Of a DNA stretch of 64,000 bases, positions 40,593 through 49,005 are shown in pieces. Origin of the DNA: Sva-07 sp031426215 (GTDB lineage Bacteria; Actinomycetota; Acidimicrobiia; Acidimicrobiales; Ilumatobacteraceae); contig JANPKU010000118.1 in assembly GCA_031426215.1 (NCBI GenBank), positions 10,535 through 74,534 of the forward strand, in the 5' to 3' direction. Positions within the stretch are counted from its first letter, which is position 1. Every line of letters begins with the position of its first letter. The translations under genes and the position numbers were made by a program. The notes under the pieces are model-generated. The model did no database searches. It was not told the DNA's origin and saw only the letters and a list, made by a program, of their open reading frames with translations.

Positions 40593-42352
40593 CCGCCGTG
40601 ATCCACCCGGCGTCCACGCCCGCCGACGGCGACATCGAGTTGCCGAGCGATCAGGCGCTCGCACCGGTCGCTGGTGTGTGGGGTCTGGCGTGGCGCGTCG
40701 CGCAGCACCGTCCGAAGGAGTTCTGGCTCGGATGGTTCTTGTTCGTCGTGTTCTTCACGATGCCGGCGATCACGGGGTATCTGCTCGCACGGGGCTACGG
40801 CTCACTCGAGCGGGGCGATTCGACCGAGACGATCTGGTGGTCGGTGGCGATCGCTGTCAGCGAGACGATCCGGATGGTCTCCATCCATCACGGCGCGTTG
40901 ATCTGGACCCGCGTCTGGATCCACATGCAGACGCTGCTGCGCGCCAACCTGCTCAGCGCCCAGATGGCGAGCGGCGGCATCCATGCTGGCCAACCCGTCG
41001 GCTCCGCTGGTTCGGCGGTGACCCACTTCCGTGACGACACCGAGGACGTCGCCAATCTCGTCGACGGCATCGTCGACATCTCCGGCGGGCTGGTGTTCAC
41101 GGTGATCGCCGGCTTCGTGCTCGGTGCCGCCGACGCGAGCGCCGCAGTGGTGCTGGTCTTCCCGCTGCTGTCGGTTGCGCTCGTCACGCGGGTGCTCGAC
41201 ACCCGCATCAAGGAATTCCGGACCGCCGATCGGGCGGCGACCGAACGCGTCACCGGCCTGCTCGGCGACATCATGGCCGCGGCCACGACCGTGAAGGTCA
41301 ACGACGCTGCCGAGCCGATGCTCGCTCGTCTTCGCGTGCTCGTCGATCGTCGCCGTCACACGGCGGTACGCGACCGCGTGCTCGACGAGGGCGTCATGGC
41401 GTTCAGCCAGGGAGCCGCCGATGTCGGCCTCGGGATGGTGCTGCTCGTGAGTGCTGGTGCGATCGCGTCGGGGGCGTTCGACCTCGCCACGCTCGCACTG
41501 TTCACGGCGTACCTCGGTTGGCTGAGCTTCCTGCCGCGCATGGTGGGGCGGGTGCTTGCCCGTCGCAAGCAGGCCGGCGTCGCGTTCGCCCGAATGAGTG
41601 CGCTCGTTGCCGACGTCGATGCTCGCAACACGGTGCGATCGCGTTCATTGCCGATCGACCCTCGTGACCACGGTGTTCGGCCCGAGGTCGTGCGGCCCGA
41701 ACGGGTGCCGCTGGTACTTCTCGAGGTCGATGGGCTCAGGGTGTCATACGGCGATCGCCGGGTGCTGCACGACGTGTCGTTCTCGGTGCGCCGCGGGCAG
41801 TTCGTGGTGATCACGGGACCGGTCGGTGCCGGCAAGAGCACGCTGCTGCGGGCGCTGCTCGGGTTGGCCTGGCAGGCCGACGTCGACGGATCGGTGCGCT
41901 GGAACGGCGTCGAGATCGACGACCGCTCGGCTTTTCTGGTGCCGCCGAATGCTGCGTTCCTGTCGCAGGTGCCGCAGCTGATCTCCGACAGCGTCGCCGA
42001 CAACGTCAGCCTCGGGCCTGCTCATCCCGACGCGCTCGAGCGGGCGTTCCGACTGGCAGCAATAGCCGACGACATCGCCGAGATGCCCGACGGCGCCGAC
42101 ACCCTGATCGGTCCCCGCGGTCTTCGACTCTCGGGTGGGCAGCGCCAGCGGCTGGCCACGGCGCGAGCGCTCGTACACGAACCCGAACTCGTCGTGCTCG
42201 ACGACCTGTCGAGCGCGCTCGACGTCGAAACCGAGGTGCAGTTGTGGGCGAATCTCGCCGATGCCGGCATGACGGTGATCGCCGTCTCGCACCGCGCCGT
42301 GGCGTTCGACCGCGCCGATCAGGTGCTCCGACTCGACGCCGGCCGCCTCTGA
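40589..42352 (+). CDS. Heterodimeric ABC exporter subunit with Asp-for-Glu Walker B
   Basis: This 587-residue half-transporter has the membrane domain at about 35-330 and the ATPase at about 355-585. Walker A is GPVGAGKSTLL and the signature is a canonical LSGGQRQRLATA. Walker B is LVVLDDLSS, with Asp where the catalytic Glu should be. It therefore pairs its good signature with the active Walker site of the subunit encoded upstream (38787-40592), and its weakened Walker B with that subunit's poor signature. The ATGA overlap ensures equal synthesis. Confidence 0.92.
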   Translation: MTAVIHPASTPADGDIELPSDQALAPVAGVWGLAWRVAQHRPKEFWLGWFLFVVFFTMPAITGYLLARGYGSLERGDSTETIWWSVAIAVSETIRMVSIHHGALIWTRVWIHMQTLLRANLLSAQMASGGIHAGQPVGSAGSAVTHFRDDTEDVANLVDGIVDISGGLVFTVIAGFVLGAADASAAVVLVFPLLSVALVTRVLDTRIKEFRTADRAATERVTGLLGDIMAAATTVKVNDAAEPMLARLRVLVDRRRHTAVRDRVLDEGVMAFSQGAADVGLGMVLLVSAGAIASGAFDLATLALFTAYLGWLSFLPRMVGRVLARRKQAGVAFARMSALVADVDARNTVRSRSLPIDPRDHGVRPEVVRPERVPLVLLEVDGLRVSYGDRRVLHDVSFSVRRGQFVVITGPVGAGKSTLLRALLGLAWQADVDGSVRWNGVEIDDRSAFLVPPNAAFLSQVPQLISDSVADNVSLGPAHPDALERAFRLAAIADDIAEMPDGADTLIGPRGLRLSGGQRQRLATARALVHEPELVVLDDLSSALDVETEVQLWANLADAGMTVIAVSHRAVAFDRADQVLRLDAGRL

Positions 42353-42381
42353 GCGCGGCGCGGCGTCGGCCATCACCCACG

Positions 42382-42951
42382 TCACGTCACCCGCTGACGT
42401 CGGCGATGGTCGGCGGTGTGGGTGCGACTCGCGCAGCGAGGATCGGAACAGAACTTGCGTGAGCCGTTTCGCGTGACGTCGTAGAAGAGGTGTCCGCAGT
42501 CGGTTGCGGCACAGGATCCGAATCGGGTGGTGCCGTGGTCGCACACCTCGTTCGAGAGTGCCATCAGGAAGTCGGCGATGGCCTGATCGTCGAACGTCGC
42601 CGACATCGGAGTCCAGTGGATGTGGAGGTCGGCACCGTCGTGAGCGGTCAGCGACGGTGTGATGTGGATGCCGGACAGCTGGGCGTTGATCCAGTCGACG
42701 GTCGGTTCCGCATCCGCAATGGGGAGGGCCAGCAACGTGCCGACCATCGAACCCACTCGTTCCTCGACCCTGTCGATGGCAGCCTTCGACGCTGCGATGG
42801 CTCGGCTGAAGCCGTGCTCGTGGAGCAACGTTCGGACGTCGACATCGTCGGGGCCGGCCTCTGCGGCGGCGTCGCCCAGCGCGTTGACGAGATCGACGAG
42901 CGCTTCGATGGTGAGGCGAACCTCGGTGTCGCGACCCGATGTGACGTACAC
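42382..42951 (-). CDS. CGNR zinc-finger regulator
   Basis: This 189-residue protein is of the CGNR (ABATE-domain) family. The C-terminal zinc finger reads FGSCAATDCGHLFYDVTRNG then SRKFCSDPRCASRTH, with CASR replacing the usual CGNR. The N-terminal part (about 15-140) is the helical ABATE-type ligand-binding region. The GTG at 42951 is the most plausible start; the region upstream is AT-rich and probably holds promoters for this and the divergent PQ-loop gene, which it may regulate. Confidence 0.83.
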   Translation of the reverse strand: MYVTSGRDTEVRLTIEALVDLVNALGDAAAEAGPDDVDVRTLLHEHGFSRAIAASKAAIDRVEERVGSMVGTLLALPIADAEPTVDWINAQLSGIHITPSLTAHDGADLHIHWTPMSATFDDQAIADFLMALSNEVCDHGTTRFGSCAATDCGHLFYDVTRNGSRKFCSDPRCASRTHTADHRRRQRVT

Positions 42952-43014
42952 GATGGGAGCGTAACCCAGTTCCAGTCTGTAAGGTACTAAAGTCCAATAG
43001 CAACTTACATCGAA

Positions 43015-43668
43015 ATGTCGAATGCCACCATGAACCTCTTCCTCAACCTGCTCGTCATCGTCGCCACCGTCCTCGGATCCTGGATGGCGTTCCCACAGGC
43101 GCGCCGCATCGCTCGAACGCGTCGGGTCGACGGCGTGTCTGCCGCATGGGTCGGCGTGAGCCTGGCGATCAACGCGTGGTGGCTGACCTACGGTCTGGTC
43201 GTCGGCGTGTGGGCGCTCGTCCCAGTCTCGATCGCGTCGTTGGTGCTGTACAGCGTCATGGCATGGTTCTTCGTGCGCTCCGTCGGTCGTGCGGCGTTGC
43301 CGGGATTTGCGCTCGGCGTGTTCGGCCTCGGGATGGTGCCACTGCCGTTCCTGGTGATCGGTGGTTGGGAACTCGCCGGTGTGGCGGTCGGACTGTCGTA
43401 TGGCATCCAGTTGCTGCCGGCCGTCGTCGCTTCGCTGCGCACCCGGGTGCTGTCCGGTGTGTCGTCGACGACCTGGATCATCGCGTTCGTCGAGGCGGCA
43501 CTCTGGCTCGTCTACGGCCTCGGGGTCGACGATGTCGCACTGACGCTCGCCGGAGTGGTGGGGATGGCGATGGCGTCGGTGATCCTCACCCGATTGGCAA
43601 TCACCGGCCACCGCCCGTTCCTGGTGCTGGAGCGACGTGGGCGGATCGAACTGACCTCAGTGGGTTGA
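43015..43668 (+). CDS. PQ-loop (SWEET-like) membrane transporter
   Basis: This 217-residue membrane protein has seven predicted helices and two PQ-loop repeats. The first has FPQARRIARTRRVDGVSAAW, and the second has QLLPAVVASLRTRVLSGVSS followed by TTW. The paired layout matches full-length SWEET/PQ-loop proteins and not the three-helix SemiSWEETs. Substrate is unknown; sugars or amino acids are known for relatives. It is divergent from a CGNR regulator. Confidence 0.82.
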   Translation: MSNATMNLFLNLLVIVATVLGSWMAFPQARRIARTRRVDGVSAAWVGVSLAINAWWLTYGLVVGVWALVPVSIASLVLYSVMAWFFVRSVGRAALPGFALGVFGLGMVPLPFLVIGGWELAGVAVGLSYGIQLLPAVVASLRTRVLSGVSSTTWIIAFVEAALWLVYGLGVDDVALTLAGVVGMAMASVILTRLAITGHRPFLVLERRGRIELTSVG

Positions 43669-43781
43669 CGGATCGACGGAGTTCCAGGCGTGGCTGGGTG
43701 GTGGACAATCACGCAACCGTCACTAGCCTCAGCGAGGTAAACGTGAGTCAACGGTGGCTCCGATTTCAACAAGGAGCCGAA

Positions 43782-43982
43782 ATGGCCACAGGTACAGTGA
43801 AGTTCTTCAACGACGAGAAGGGCTTCGGGTTCATCTCTCGCGACGACGGCGACGACGTCTTCGTGCACTATTCGAACATCGTCGGCACCGGCCGTCGTTC
43901 GCTGAACGACGGCGACACCGTCGAGTTCGAGATCGCTGCGGGCCGTAAGGGCCCGGAAGCGGTCGACGTCAAGATCGTCTGA
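43782..43982 (+). CDS. Cold-shock protein, CspA family
   Basis: This 66-residue single-stranded nucleic-acid-binding OB-fold protein has RNP1 KGFGFISRD and RNP2 VFVHYSNI. AAGGAG lies seven bases before ATG. It chaperones RNA and often supports growth transitions, not only cold shock. The following acidic-protein gene begins 13 bp later with its own ribosome site, so the two are probably one transcript ending at the hairpin at 44316. Confidence 0.96.
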   Translation: MATGTVKFFNDEKGFGFISRDDGDDVFVHYSNIVGTGRRSLNDGDTVEFEIAAGRKGPEAVDVKIV

Positions 43983-43995
43983 GGAGGCGTTTCGA

Positions 43996-44289
43996 TTGGC
44001 TCGAAGTCCACAGTCCTACCAGAAACGTCAACGAGAGCTCCGCAAGAAGGAGCGCAAGGCCGAGAAGCTCGCCGTACGACACGGCAAGTCCTCGGATTCC
44101 GATGACGAGGCCGATGAAGGCCTCGACGAGGATGCGCTGCTCGAGGAATTCCGCCAGTTGAACGAGAAGTTCGCAGCCGGCGACGTCGACGAGGACGACT
44201 TCGAGTTCCGCAAGGCGGAAATCTTCAACAAGCTTGGCCTCGGGGAAGCCCCCGAACCGCGCGAGGAAGTTTCCGAAGCCTCCGATTGA
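43996..44289 (+). CDS. Small charged protein with SHOCT-like C-terminus
   Basis: This 97-residue, highly charged protein has a basic N-terminal helix (QKRQRELRKKERKAEKLAVR), an acidic linker (SDSDDEADEGLDEDALLEE) and a C-terminal segment EEFRQLNEKFAAGDVDEDDF then EFRKAEIFNKLGL. The last segment resembles the short SHOCT oligomerisation motif. Start is TTG with GAGGAGG nine bases before it. Its function is unknown; co-transcription with the cold-shock gene suggests a nucleic-acid or ribosome-linked role. Confidence 0.75.
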   Translation: MARSPQSYQKRQRELRKKERKAEKLAVRHGKSSDSDDEADEGLDEDALLEEFRQLNEKFAAGDVDEDDFEFRKAEIFNKLGLGEAPEPREEVSEASD

Positions 44290-44315
44290 CCAGACGAATC
44301 CGAACGGATTCCCAT

Positions 44316-44354
44316 GATGGCCCCCGGCTCAGCCCGGGGGCCATCGTCGTTTTC
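44316..44354 (+). terminator. Terminator after the cold-shock operon
   Basis: GATGGCCCCCGG and CCGGGGGCCATC form a perfect 12-bp stem with a six-base loop, followed by GTCGTTTTC. It lies 26 bases past the stop at 44289 and should end the cspA-type transcript. Confidence 0.85.
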
Positions 44355-44355
44355 G

Positions 44356-44396
44356 CCAGACGAAACTGAGGGGTCGGACCCCTCAGTTTCATCTGG
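44356..44396. terminator. Long hairpin with GGGGTCGGACCCC core
   Basis: CCAGA-C-GAAACTGAGGGGT pairs with ACCCCTCAGTTTC-A-TCTGG around a CGG loop, an 18-bp stem with one mismatch. It overlaps the stop of the minus-strand methyltransferase gene and sits next to the + strand terminator. Its core matches the hairpins at 30256 and 32491. Confidence 0.65.
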
Positions 44397-45198
44397 GGCG
44401 GGCGAGGGCGGCGAAGGTGACGGCAGCGGCCTGGCCGACGTTGAGCGAGTCGATGTCGCTGCTGATCGGTATTCGGACGTGACGGTCGGCGACGGCGAGA
44501 GCGCCACGACCCAACCCCGGGCCCTCGGCGCCGAGGAGCACGGCAACCCGATCGGGGACGTCGACAGCCCAGAGATCGTCGGCGGTTGCCGCTGGCGTCA
44601 TCGCCCACACCTCGAAGCCGGAAGCGATCACGCTGCTCAGCACAGCTGGCCAGTCCTCGGGTGCGGCACGGCTGATCGGCAGCATCAGCACCTCACCCAT
44701 GCTCACCCTCACCGTTCGTCGGCTGTACGGGTCGGTGCAGGTCGGATCGATCAACAACCCGTCGATCCGGAACGCCCGAGCGGCCCGGGCGATTGCTCCG
44801 AGGTTCTCGTTGTCGTTCAAGCCTTCGAGCACGGCGATACGGGTCGCTCCATGGAGCAACTCGTCGAGACTCACCGATGGGCGCCGATCAGCGCACGCAA
44901 TCACCCCGCGGTGAAGATCGAATCCGACCACGGCGGCGATCACGTCGCGCTCGGCAACGAACACCGGCACGCCCCGGCGCTCGAGTGTTTCGGCGTGAAC
45001 GCTGAATCGCCCGACTCTCGACGGTGCCAGCAGCACCGAGCGGATCTCGTGTCCCGACTCGATCAGGCGGTCGATCGCCACGAAGCCCTCGACGATGAAC
45101 AGTTCGTCGCCCTCGTATCGGCGGCGTAACGCCTGGTCGTTGAGCGACCGGTAGTGATCGAGCCGAGGGTCGGCCGCGTCCGCGACGACGATGGTCAC
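44389..45198 (-). CDS. TrmH/SpoU-family RNA 2'-O-methyltransferase
   Basis: This 269-residue SPOUT enzyme has an N-terminal substrate-binding domain (about 1-100) and a C-terminal trefoil-knot domain. SpoU motif 1 is LEGLNDNENLGAIARAARAF with the catalytic Asn/Arg region, motif 2 is LLGAEGPGLG, and motif 3 is IPISSDIDSLNVGQAAAV. It methylates ribose in tRNA or rRNA with S-adenosylmethionine. It is the last gene of a minus-strand run with the VOC and thioesterase-like genes. Confidence 0.92.
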   Translation of the reverse strand: MTIVVADAADPRLDHYRSLNDQALRRRYEGDELFIVEGFVAIDRLIESGHEIRSVLLAPSRVGRFSVHAETLERRGVPVFVAERDVIAAVVGFDLHRGVIACADRRPSVSLDELLHGATRIAVLEGLNDNENLGAIARAARAFRIDGLLIDPTCTDPYSRRTVRVSMGEVLMLPISRAAPEDWPAVLSSVIASGFEVWAMTPAATADDLWAVDVPDRVAVLLGAEGPGLGRGALAVADRHVRIPISSDIDSLNVGQAAAVTFAALARPR

Positions 45199-45205
45199 CA
45201 GTCGC

Positions 45206-45673
45206 TCAGCGCGCGAAGACCTGGCCGTCGTCGGCGAAGGCCTTGAATTCGAGGGCGTTGCCGGACGGGTCGAGCAGGAACATCGTCGACTGTTCGCCGA
45301 CCTCTCCGGCGAAGCGTGTGTGCGGTTCGATCACGAACGACGTTCCCGCCGACCGCAGTCGCGTTGCGAGGGCCGTCCACTGCGCCGGCGACAACAGCAC
45401 GCCGAAGTGCGGCACCGGAACATCGTCACCGTCGACCGGGTTGGTCAGCGTCACCCCGGACGAGCGGGACCGGTCGAGGTGCGCCACGAACTGATGTCCG
45501 AACAGATCGAAGTCGACCCAGGCGTCACTGCTGCGGCCCTCGGCGCAACCGAGCAGATCGCCGTAGAACCTGCGAGCGGCGGCGAGGTCGCTCACGGGCA
45601 TCGCCAGGTGGAACCGTGGTCGTTCATCGGTGTGCGCTGCCGGAACAACTGGGCTCTGACCTGCGTCGTCCAT
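45206..45673 (-). CDS. VOC-family dioxygenase/glyoxalase-like protein
   Basis: This 155-residue VOC protein contains FHLAMPVSDLAAARRFYGDL, FGHQFVAHL, HFGVLLSPAQW and FLLDPSGNALEFKAF, covering both halves of the fold with metal-type His and Glu residues. The reaction cannot be assigned. The ATG overlaps the stop of the thioesterase-like gene by one base (TGATG), and only seven bases separate it from the downstream methyltransferase gene. Longer upstream readings were rejected because they run through the thioesterase gene. Confidence 0.87.
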   Translation of the reverse strand: MDDAGQSPVVPAAHTDERPRFHLAMPVSDLAAARRFYGDLLGCAEGRSSDAWVDFDLFGHQFVAHLDRSRSSGVTLTNPVDGDDVPVPHFGVLLSPAQWTALATRLRSAGTSFVIEPHTRFAGEVGEQSTMFLLDPSGNALEFKAFADDGQVFAR

Positions 45674-46116
45674 CACATCGGCAGGACGTAGGTGCCCTGC
45701 GCGGTCGCGGTCGGCTTGTCGAAGCGGTCGTCGCACCACACGCGCACGGTGCCGACCACGTTGCGTCGTCCAGCGACGTCGAGCGTCGCCTTGGCCCACA
45801 GCACCTTGCCCTGCGCTGGTCGGAGGAATCGGATCGACAATTCCGACGTGAGCGCCATCGGCTCGATACGGCCCGTGGCGCCGAACACCAGATACCACAG
45901 TGCAGCGTCGGCGAGCCCGAACTGCGATGGACCCGACACGAAGGCTCCCGGTCGGAGTTCGGCATCGCAGATCTCGCGACGAGCGATGGCGAACTCTGCG
46001 CCGATCGAATCGCAGGTGTTGTTCGAGCCCGGGAAGAGCTGCTCGATCATCTCGTTGACGGCAGTCGCCGACGGCAACGTCGGGGTCGCGCGCGTCTGGG
46101 CTTCGGTGGAAGGCAT
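45673..46116 (-). CDS. PaaI-like hotdog-fold thioesterase
   Basis: This 147-residue hotdog protein shows SGPSQFGLADAALWYLVF (helix with the catalytic-type acidic residue) and strand pairs ALTSELSIRFLRPAQG and VVGTVRVWCDD, the usual PaaI layout. Members hydrolyse acyl-CoA thioesters. The substrate is unknown. It is the first gene of a coupled minus-strand run with the VOC protein and TrmH methyltransferase, and is divergent from the flavin reductase. Confidence 0.85.
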   Translation of the reverse strand: MPSTEAQTRATPTLPSATAVNEMIEQLFPGSNNTCDSIGAEFAIARREICDAELRPGAFVSGPSQFGLADAALWYLVFGATGRIEPMALTSELSIRFLRPAQGKVLWAKATLDVAGRRNVVGTVRVWCDDRFDKPTATAQGTYVLPM

Positions 46117-46194
46117 TCCGAGAAGCTACTGCCGATGCCGCTGTGGACCCGAGCAGCTTTTCGTCGGGGGCCGAACCGTGGCATCGTGGCGGTC

Positions 46195-47490
46195 ATGACC
46201 GACAGCGATGACACGGCGACGTTCGACCCACTTGTCCGGGTCGTCGTGGTCGGGGCGTCACTCGCAGGGCTCCGAGCTGCGGAAACCCTCCGCCAGAAGG
46301 ATGTTGCCACCTCGATCGTGGTGGTCGGCGACGAGGTGCATCGCCCGTATGACCGGCCACCGCTGTCCAAGAAGCTGTTGTCTGGAGAGTGGGAACCCGA
46401 CCGCATCCACCTTCGCCAACCCGACGTGTTCGACGGCCTCGACGTCGAATGGCGCCTCGGTACCGCAGCCAGGTCGCTCGATGTGTCGCGTCGTGAGCTC
46501 ACGTTGGCCGACGGGTCGGTTCTGGGCTTCGACGGCCTCGTGATCGCCACGGGTGCTCGCCCCCGTCGGCTCGTCGGGCAGGAGGCGTTCGACCACGTCC
46601 ACGAGCTGCGCACCCTCGACGATTCGTTGCGCCTGCGCGACCAGATCGCCACCGGAGGGCGTCGTGTCGTCGTGGTCGGCGCCGGCTTCATCGGACTCGA
46701 GGCGGCAGCTACGGCGAAGAAGCTCGGCAACGACGTCGTCGTGCTCGAGGGGGCGAGCGCACCGCTGATTCGTGGCCTCGGAGCGGAGATGGGCGAGGCA
46801 ATCGCCGAGCTGCATCGTGCGAATGGCGTCGACGTGCGATGCGGCGTGCTGATCGACGGTTTGACCGCGGAGGGGGTGCGTCTGGCCGGAGGCGAGATCG
46901 TGTCCGCTGACGTGATCGTCATCGGGATCGGCGTCACACCCAACACGCAGTGGCTCGAGGGGAGCGGTCTCAGACTTCGCGACGGCGTGGTCTGCGACGC
47001 GAACCTCAACGCCCTCGGAGTGAACGGTGCTGTCGCCCCGAGCGTGTTCGCCGCCGGCGATGTCGCTCGCTGGCCGAACCGGTTGTTCGACGAGGAGATG
47101 CGCGTCGAGCACTGGACCAACGCTGCCGAACAGGGCGCACACGTCGCAGCCAACCTGCGCCACTTCGCGGCCGGTGAACCGCTCGAGGCCTACGCACCCG
47201 TGCCGTTCTTCTGGAGCGATCAATTCGATCACCGCATCCAGTTCCTCGGGCGTGCCGCCGCCGACGATCGTGTGCAGGTGGTCGCCGGATCGGTCGCCGA
47301 TGGCAAGTTCCTCGCGCTGTACGGGCGCGGTGGCCGCCTCCACGGCGCGTTGGGGCTCAACGCACCGAAGTGGGTCATGCCGACCCGCAAGCTGTTCCTC
47401 GACAAGGTCAGCTGGGACGATGCGATCGCGGCCACCACCGGACTCGACGCCCAGGCTGCTGCGACCACCACGACTCCCGTGACGGGCTGA
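46195..47490 (+). CDS. FAD-dependent ferredoxin/rubredoxin-type NAD(P)H reductase
   Basis: This 431-residue flavoprotein is of the pyridine-nucleotide-disulphide oxidoreductase fold without redox cysteines. The FAD-binding Rossmann motif is VVVGASLAGLRAAETLR, followed by RPPLSKKLL. The NAD(P)H-binding motif is VVVGAGFIGLEAAATAKKLG. The FAD-flavin motif is VFAAGDVARWPN with a conserved RVEHWTNAAEQG. It resembles reductases that feed electrons to ferredoxins of cytochrome P450s or Rieske oxygenases. A Rieske oxygenase gene lies 3.5 kb downstream and is a possible client. A MarR gene follows. Confidence 0.92.
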   Translation: MTDSDDTATFDPLVRVVVVGASLAGLRAAETLRQKDVATSIVVVGDEVHRPYDRPPLSKKLLSGEWEPDRIHLRQPDVFDGLDVEWRLGTAARSLDVSRRELTLADGSVLGFDGLVIATGARPRRLVGQEAFDHVHELRTLDDSLRLRDQIATGGRRVVVVGAGFIGLEAAATAKKLGNDVVVLEGASAPLIRGLGAEMGEAIAELHRANGVDVRCGVLIDGLTAEGVRLAGGEIVSADVIVIGIGVTPNTQWLEGSGLRLRDGVVCDANLNALGVNGAVAPSVFAAGDVARWPNRLFDEEMRVEHWTNAAEQGAHVAANLRHFAAGEPLEAYAPVPFFWSDQFDHRIQFLGRAAADDRVQVVAGSVADGKFLALYGRGGRLHGALGLNAPKWVMPTRKLFLDKVSWDDAIAATTGLDAQAAATTTTPVTG

Positions 47491-47499
47491 GCGCATCCG

Positions 47500-47985
47500 G
47501 TGGCACGCCTCGATTCGTCCCGCATCGCGGCGTGGCGTGGACTCCAGGCGCTCGTCGGTCAGATCGAACGAGGGCTCGACGAGGAGTTGCGCGCGGACTG
47601 GGACATTCCGCTCGGATGGTTCGACGTCCTCGCATCGCTCCAGCGCCTGGGAGGTCGCGCACGACCTCTCGACGTGGCCGCCGATCTTCGACTCCCGCCG
47701 TCGAGCCTGAGTCGTCGACTCGACCGACTGCAGGAGGAGGGTTGGATCGCCCGTCACCGGGAGGTGCCGGGCGCAGACCATCGCGCCGTCGACATCGAAC
47801 TCACGCGCACCGGCCGTCGGCTGTGGCGAGAGATGAACGTCAGCTATCGCCGAGCGTTGCAAGCCCAGTTCGCCATCCACCTCGACGACGCCGACATCGC
47901 CGACGTCGCTCGCGTGCTCGACACCCTCTTCGGTATCGACGAGCCCACCGTGCCGGAGATCGCCGACTCGTGGCGTTCCGTGTGA
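47500..47985 (+). CDS. MarR-family transcriptional regulator
   Basis: This 161-residue winged-helix protein has a recognition region ARPLDVAADLRLPPSSLSRR and wing WIARHREVPGADHRAVDIEL. Long helices at both ends form the dimer interface. It begins at GTG nine bases after the reductase gene and is probably co-transcribed with it, perhaps as its own regulator. Other targets cannot be deduced from this sequence. Confidence 0.9.
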   Translation: MARLDSSRIAAWRGLQALVGQIERGLDEELRADWDIPLGWFDVLASLQRLGGRARPLDVAADLRLPPSSLSRRLDRLQEEGWIARHREVPGADHRAVDIELTRTGRRLWREMNVSYRRALQAQFAIHLDDADIADVARVLDTLFGIDEPTVPEIADSWRSV

Positions 47986-48050
47986 GCACACAGCGCCGAT
48001 TCGGTGACACCGAGCGGCTCAGCGAAAGGTGCGCCGGATAGCGTGAGTCG

Positions 48051-48317
48051 ATGCCTGCCTTCTCGACCGTGATCTGGGTCGGCTTCGGGTTGGCGTTCGG
48101 CTACGTCCTGTGGAAAACCGGGATCATGATGTTGCGCAGCATGACGTCGATGCCGCCAGAGCCACTTCCGGCCGGCGAACTGCGCAAAGTGAACCGTCGG
48201 TATCGCTGCGATGTCTGCGGGGTGGAATTGAGGTTGACGATGGCCCCTGACGAGGATCCACCGCCCCCGCGACACTGTCTCGACGACATGACCGAGGTTG
48301 CGCCGCTCTTCGAATGA
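48051..48317 (+). CDS. Small membrane-anchored zinc-ribbon-like protein
   Basis: This 88-residue protein has one N-terminal membrane helix (VIWVGFGLAFGYVLWKTGI) and a C-terminal cytoplasmic part with cysteines in YRCDVCGVELRL and HCLDDM, a partial zinc-ribbon pattern. Similar small proteins are widespread in actinobacteria without known function. ATG start. It precedes a DnaA-box-like palindrome and is convergent with a VOC gene. Confidence 0.75.
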   Translation: MPAFSTVIWVGFGLAFGYVLWKTGIMMLRSMTSMPPEPLPAGELRKVNRRYRCDVCGVELRLTMAPDEDPPPPRHCLDDMTEVAPLFE

Positions 48318-48343
48318 TCGTGGTCGGCCCCGGGACGAGGCGA

Positions 48344-48367
48344 GTTGTCCACAGAACTGTGGACAAC
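48344..48367. other. Palindrome of two head-to-head DnaA-box-like sequences
   Basis: GTTGTCCACAG and CTGTGGACAAC are perfect 11-bp inverted copies separated by AA. Each contains TTGTCCACA (48345-48353 and, inverted, 48358-48366), the form preferred by actinobacterial DnaA. It lies between convergent genes, so a terminator role is the alternative; the two-base loop would make a poor hairpin unless inner pairs open. No dnaA or dnaN gene is in the window. Confidence 0.5.
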
Positions 48368-48393
48368 CTGGGGGCGAATCACACCAGTGTGGT

Positions 48394-48888
48394 TCAGGTC
48401 GTTGCGTTCTGGCGACCGCCCCACACCTCACGGACCTTCTCGTAGACGCCCTGGTCGTGGGAGAACTCGACCATGTTGCCGTCGGGATCGCGGAGCATGC
48501 AGATGTACCCGATCGGATCGGGCATGTCGGTCGGAGGCATTCCGAGACACCCTGCCGTTGCTGCCCGAGCGGCGATCTCGTCGACGTCGGCTCGATCGGG
48601 GAGTTCGATCCCCATGTGGTTGAACGGGCCGAGCGAGGCGATCGGCGCAGGAGCGAACGGGTCCTTGTCGGGGAAGAACTGGGCGATCACCAAGATGAAG
48701 GGAAACGCACCGCTGTCGGGGTGGCCGAGCCAGGCGCCGTATCCGTCGTCGTCGGAGCGGCGGTCGAGCAACTGCAGCGGTGTGAACTCGAGATACCAGT
48801 CGATCGTGGCCTGGATGTCCGCGACACGCAACGCGACATGGGTCCAACGTGGCGCCTTGGGTCGCAGGTCGTGCAGGGGTTCACTCAT
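48394..48888 (-). CDS. VOC-family protein
   Basis: This 164-residue VOC protein contains WTHVALRVADIQATIDWY at the start, FNHMGIELPDRADVDEIAAR in the middle and MLRDPDGNMVEFSHDQGVYE at the end. His and Glu residues are at the usual metal positions. Glyoxalase I or extradiol dioxygenase activity is possible; no substrate can be named. It is transcribed alone, convergent with the small zinc-ribbon-like gene and divergent from another VOC gene. Confidence 0.87.
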   Translation of the reverse strand: MSEPLHDLRPKAPRWTHVALRVADIQATIDWYLEFTPLQLLDRRSDDDGYGAWLGHPDSGAFPFILVIAQFFPDKDPFAPAPIASLGPFNHMGIELPDRADVDEIAARAATAGCLGMPPTDMPDPIGYICMLRDPDGNMVEFSHDQGVYEKVREVWGGRQNATT

Positions 48889-49005
48889 CGGGTGCTCCTT
48901 CCACGTCCGGCACTGTAGCGAGCGGGATGATCGACAGGCCTGGCTGACTGAGTTACGGTCCGACCATCAGACCTACGGCCGTGGTCGGTGAGAGGAGCTG
49001 GATCG

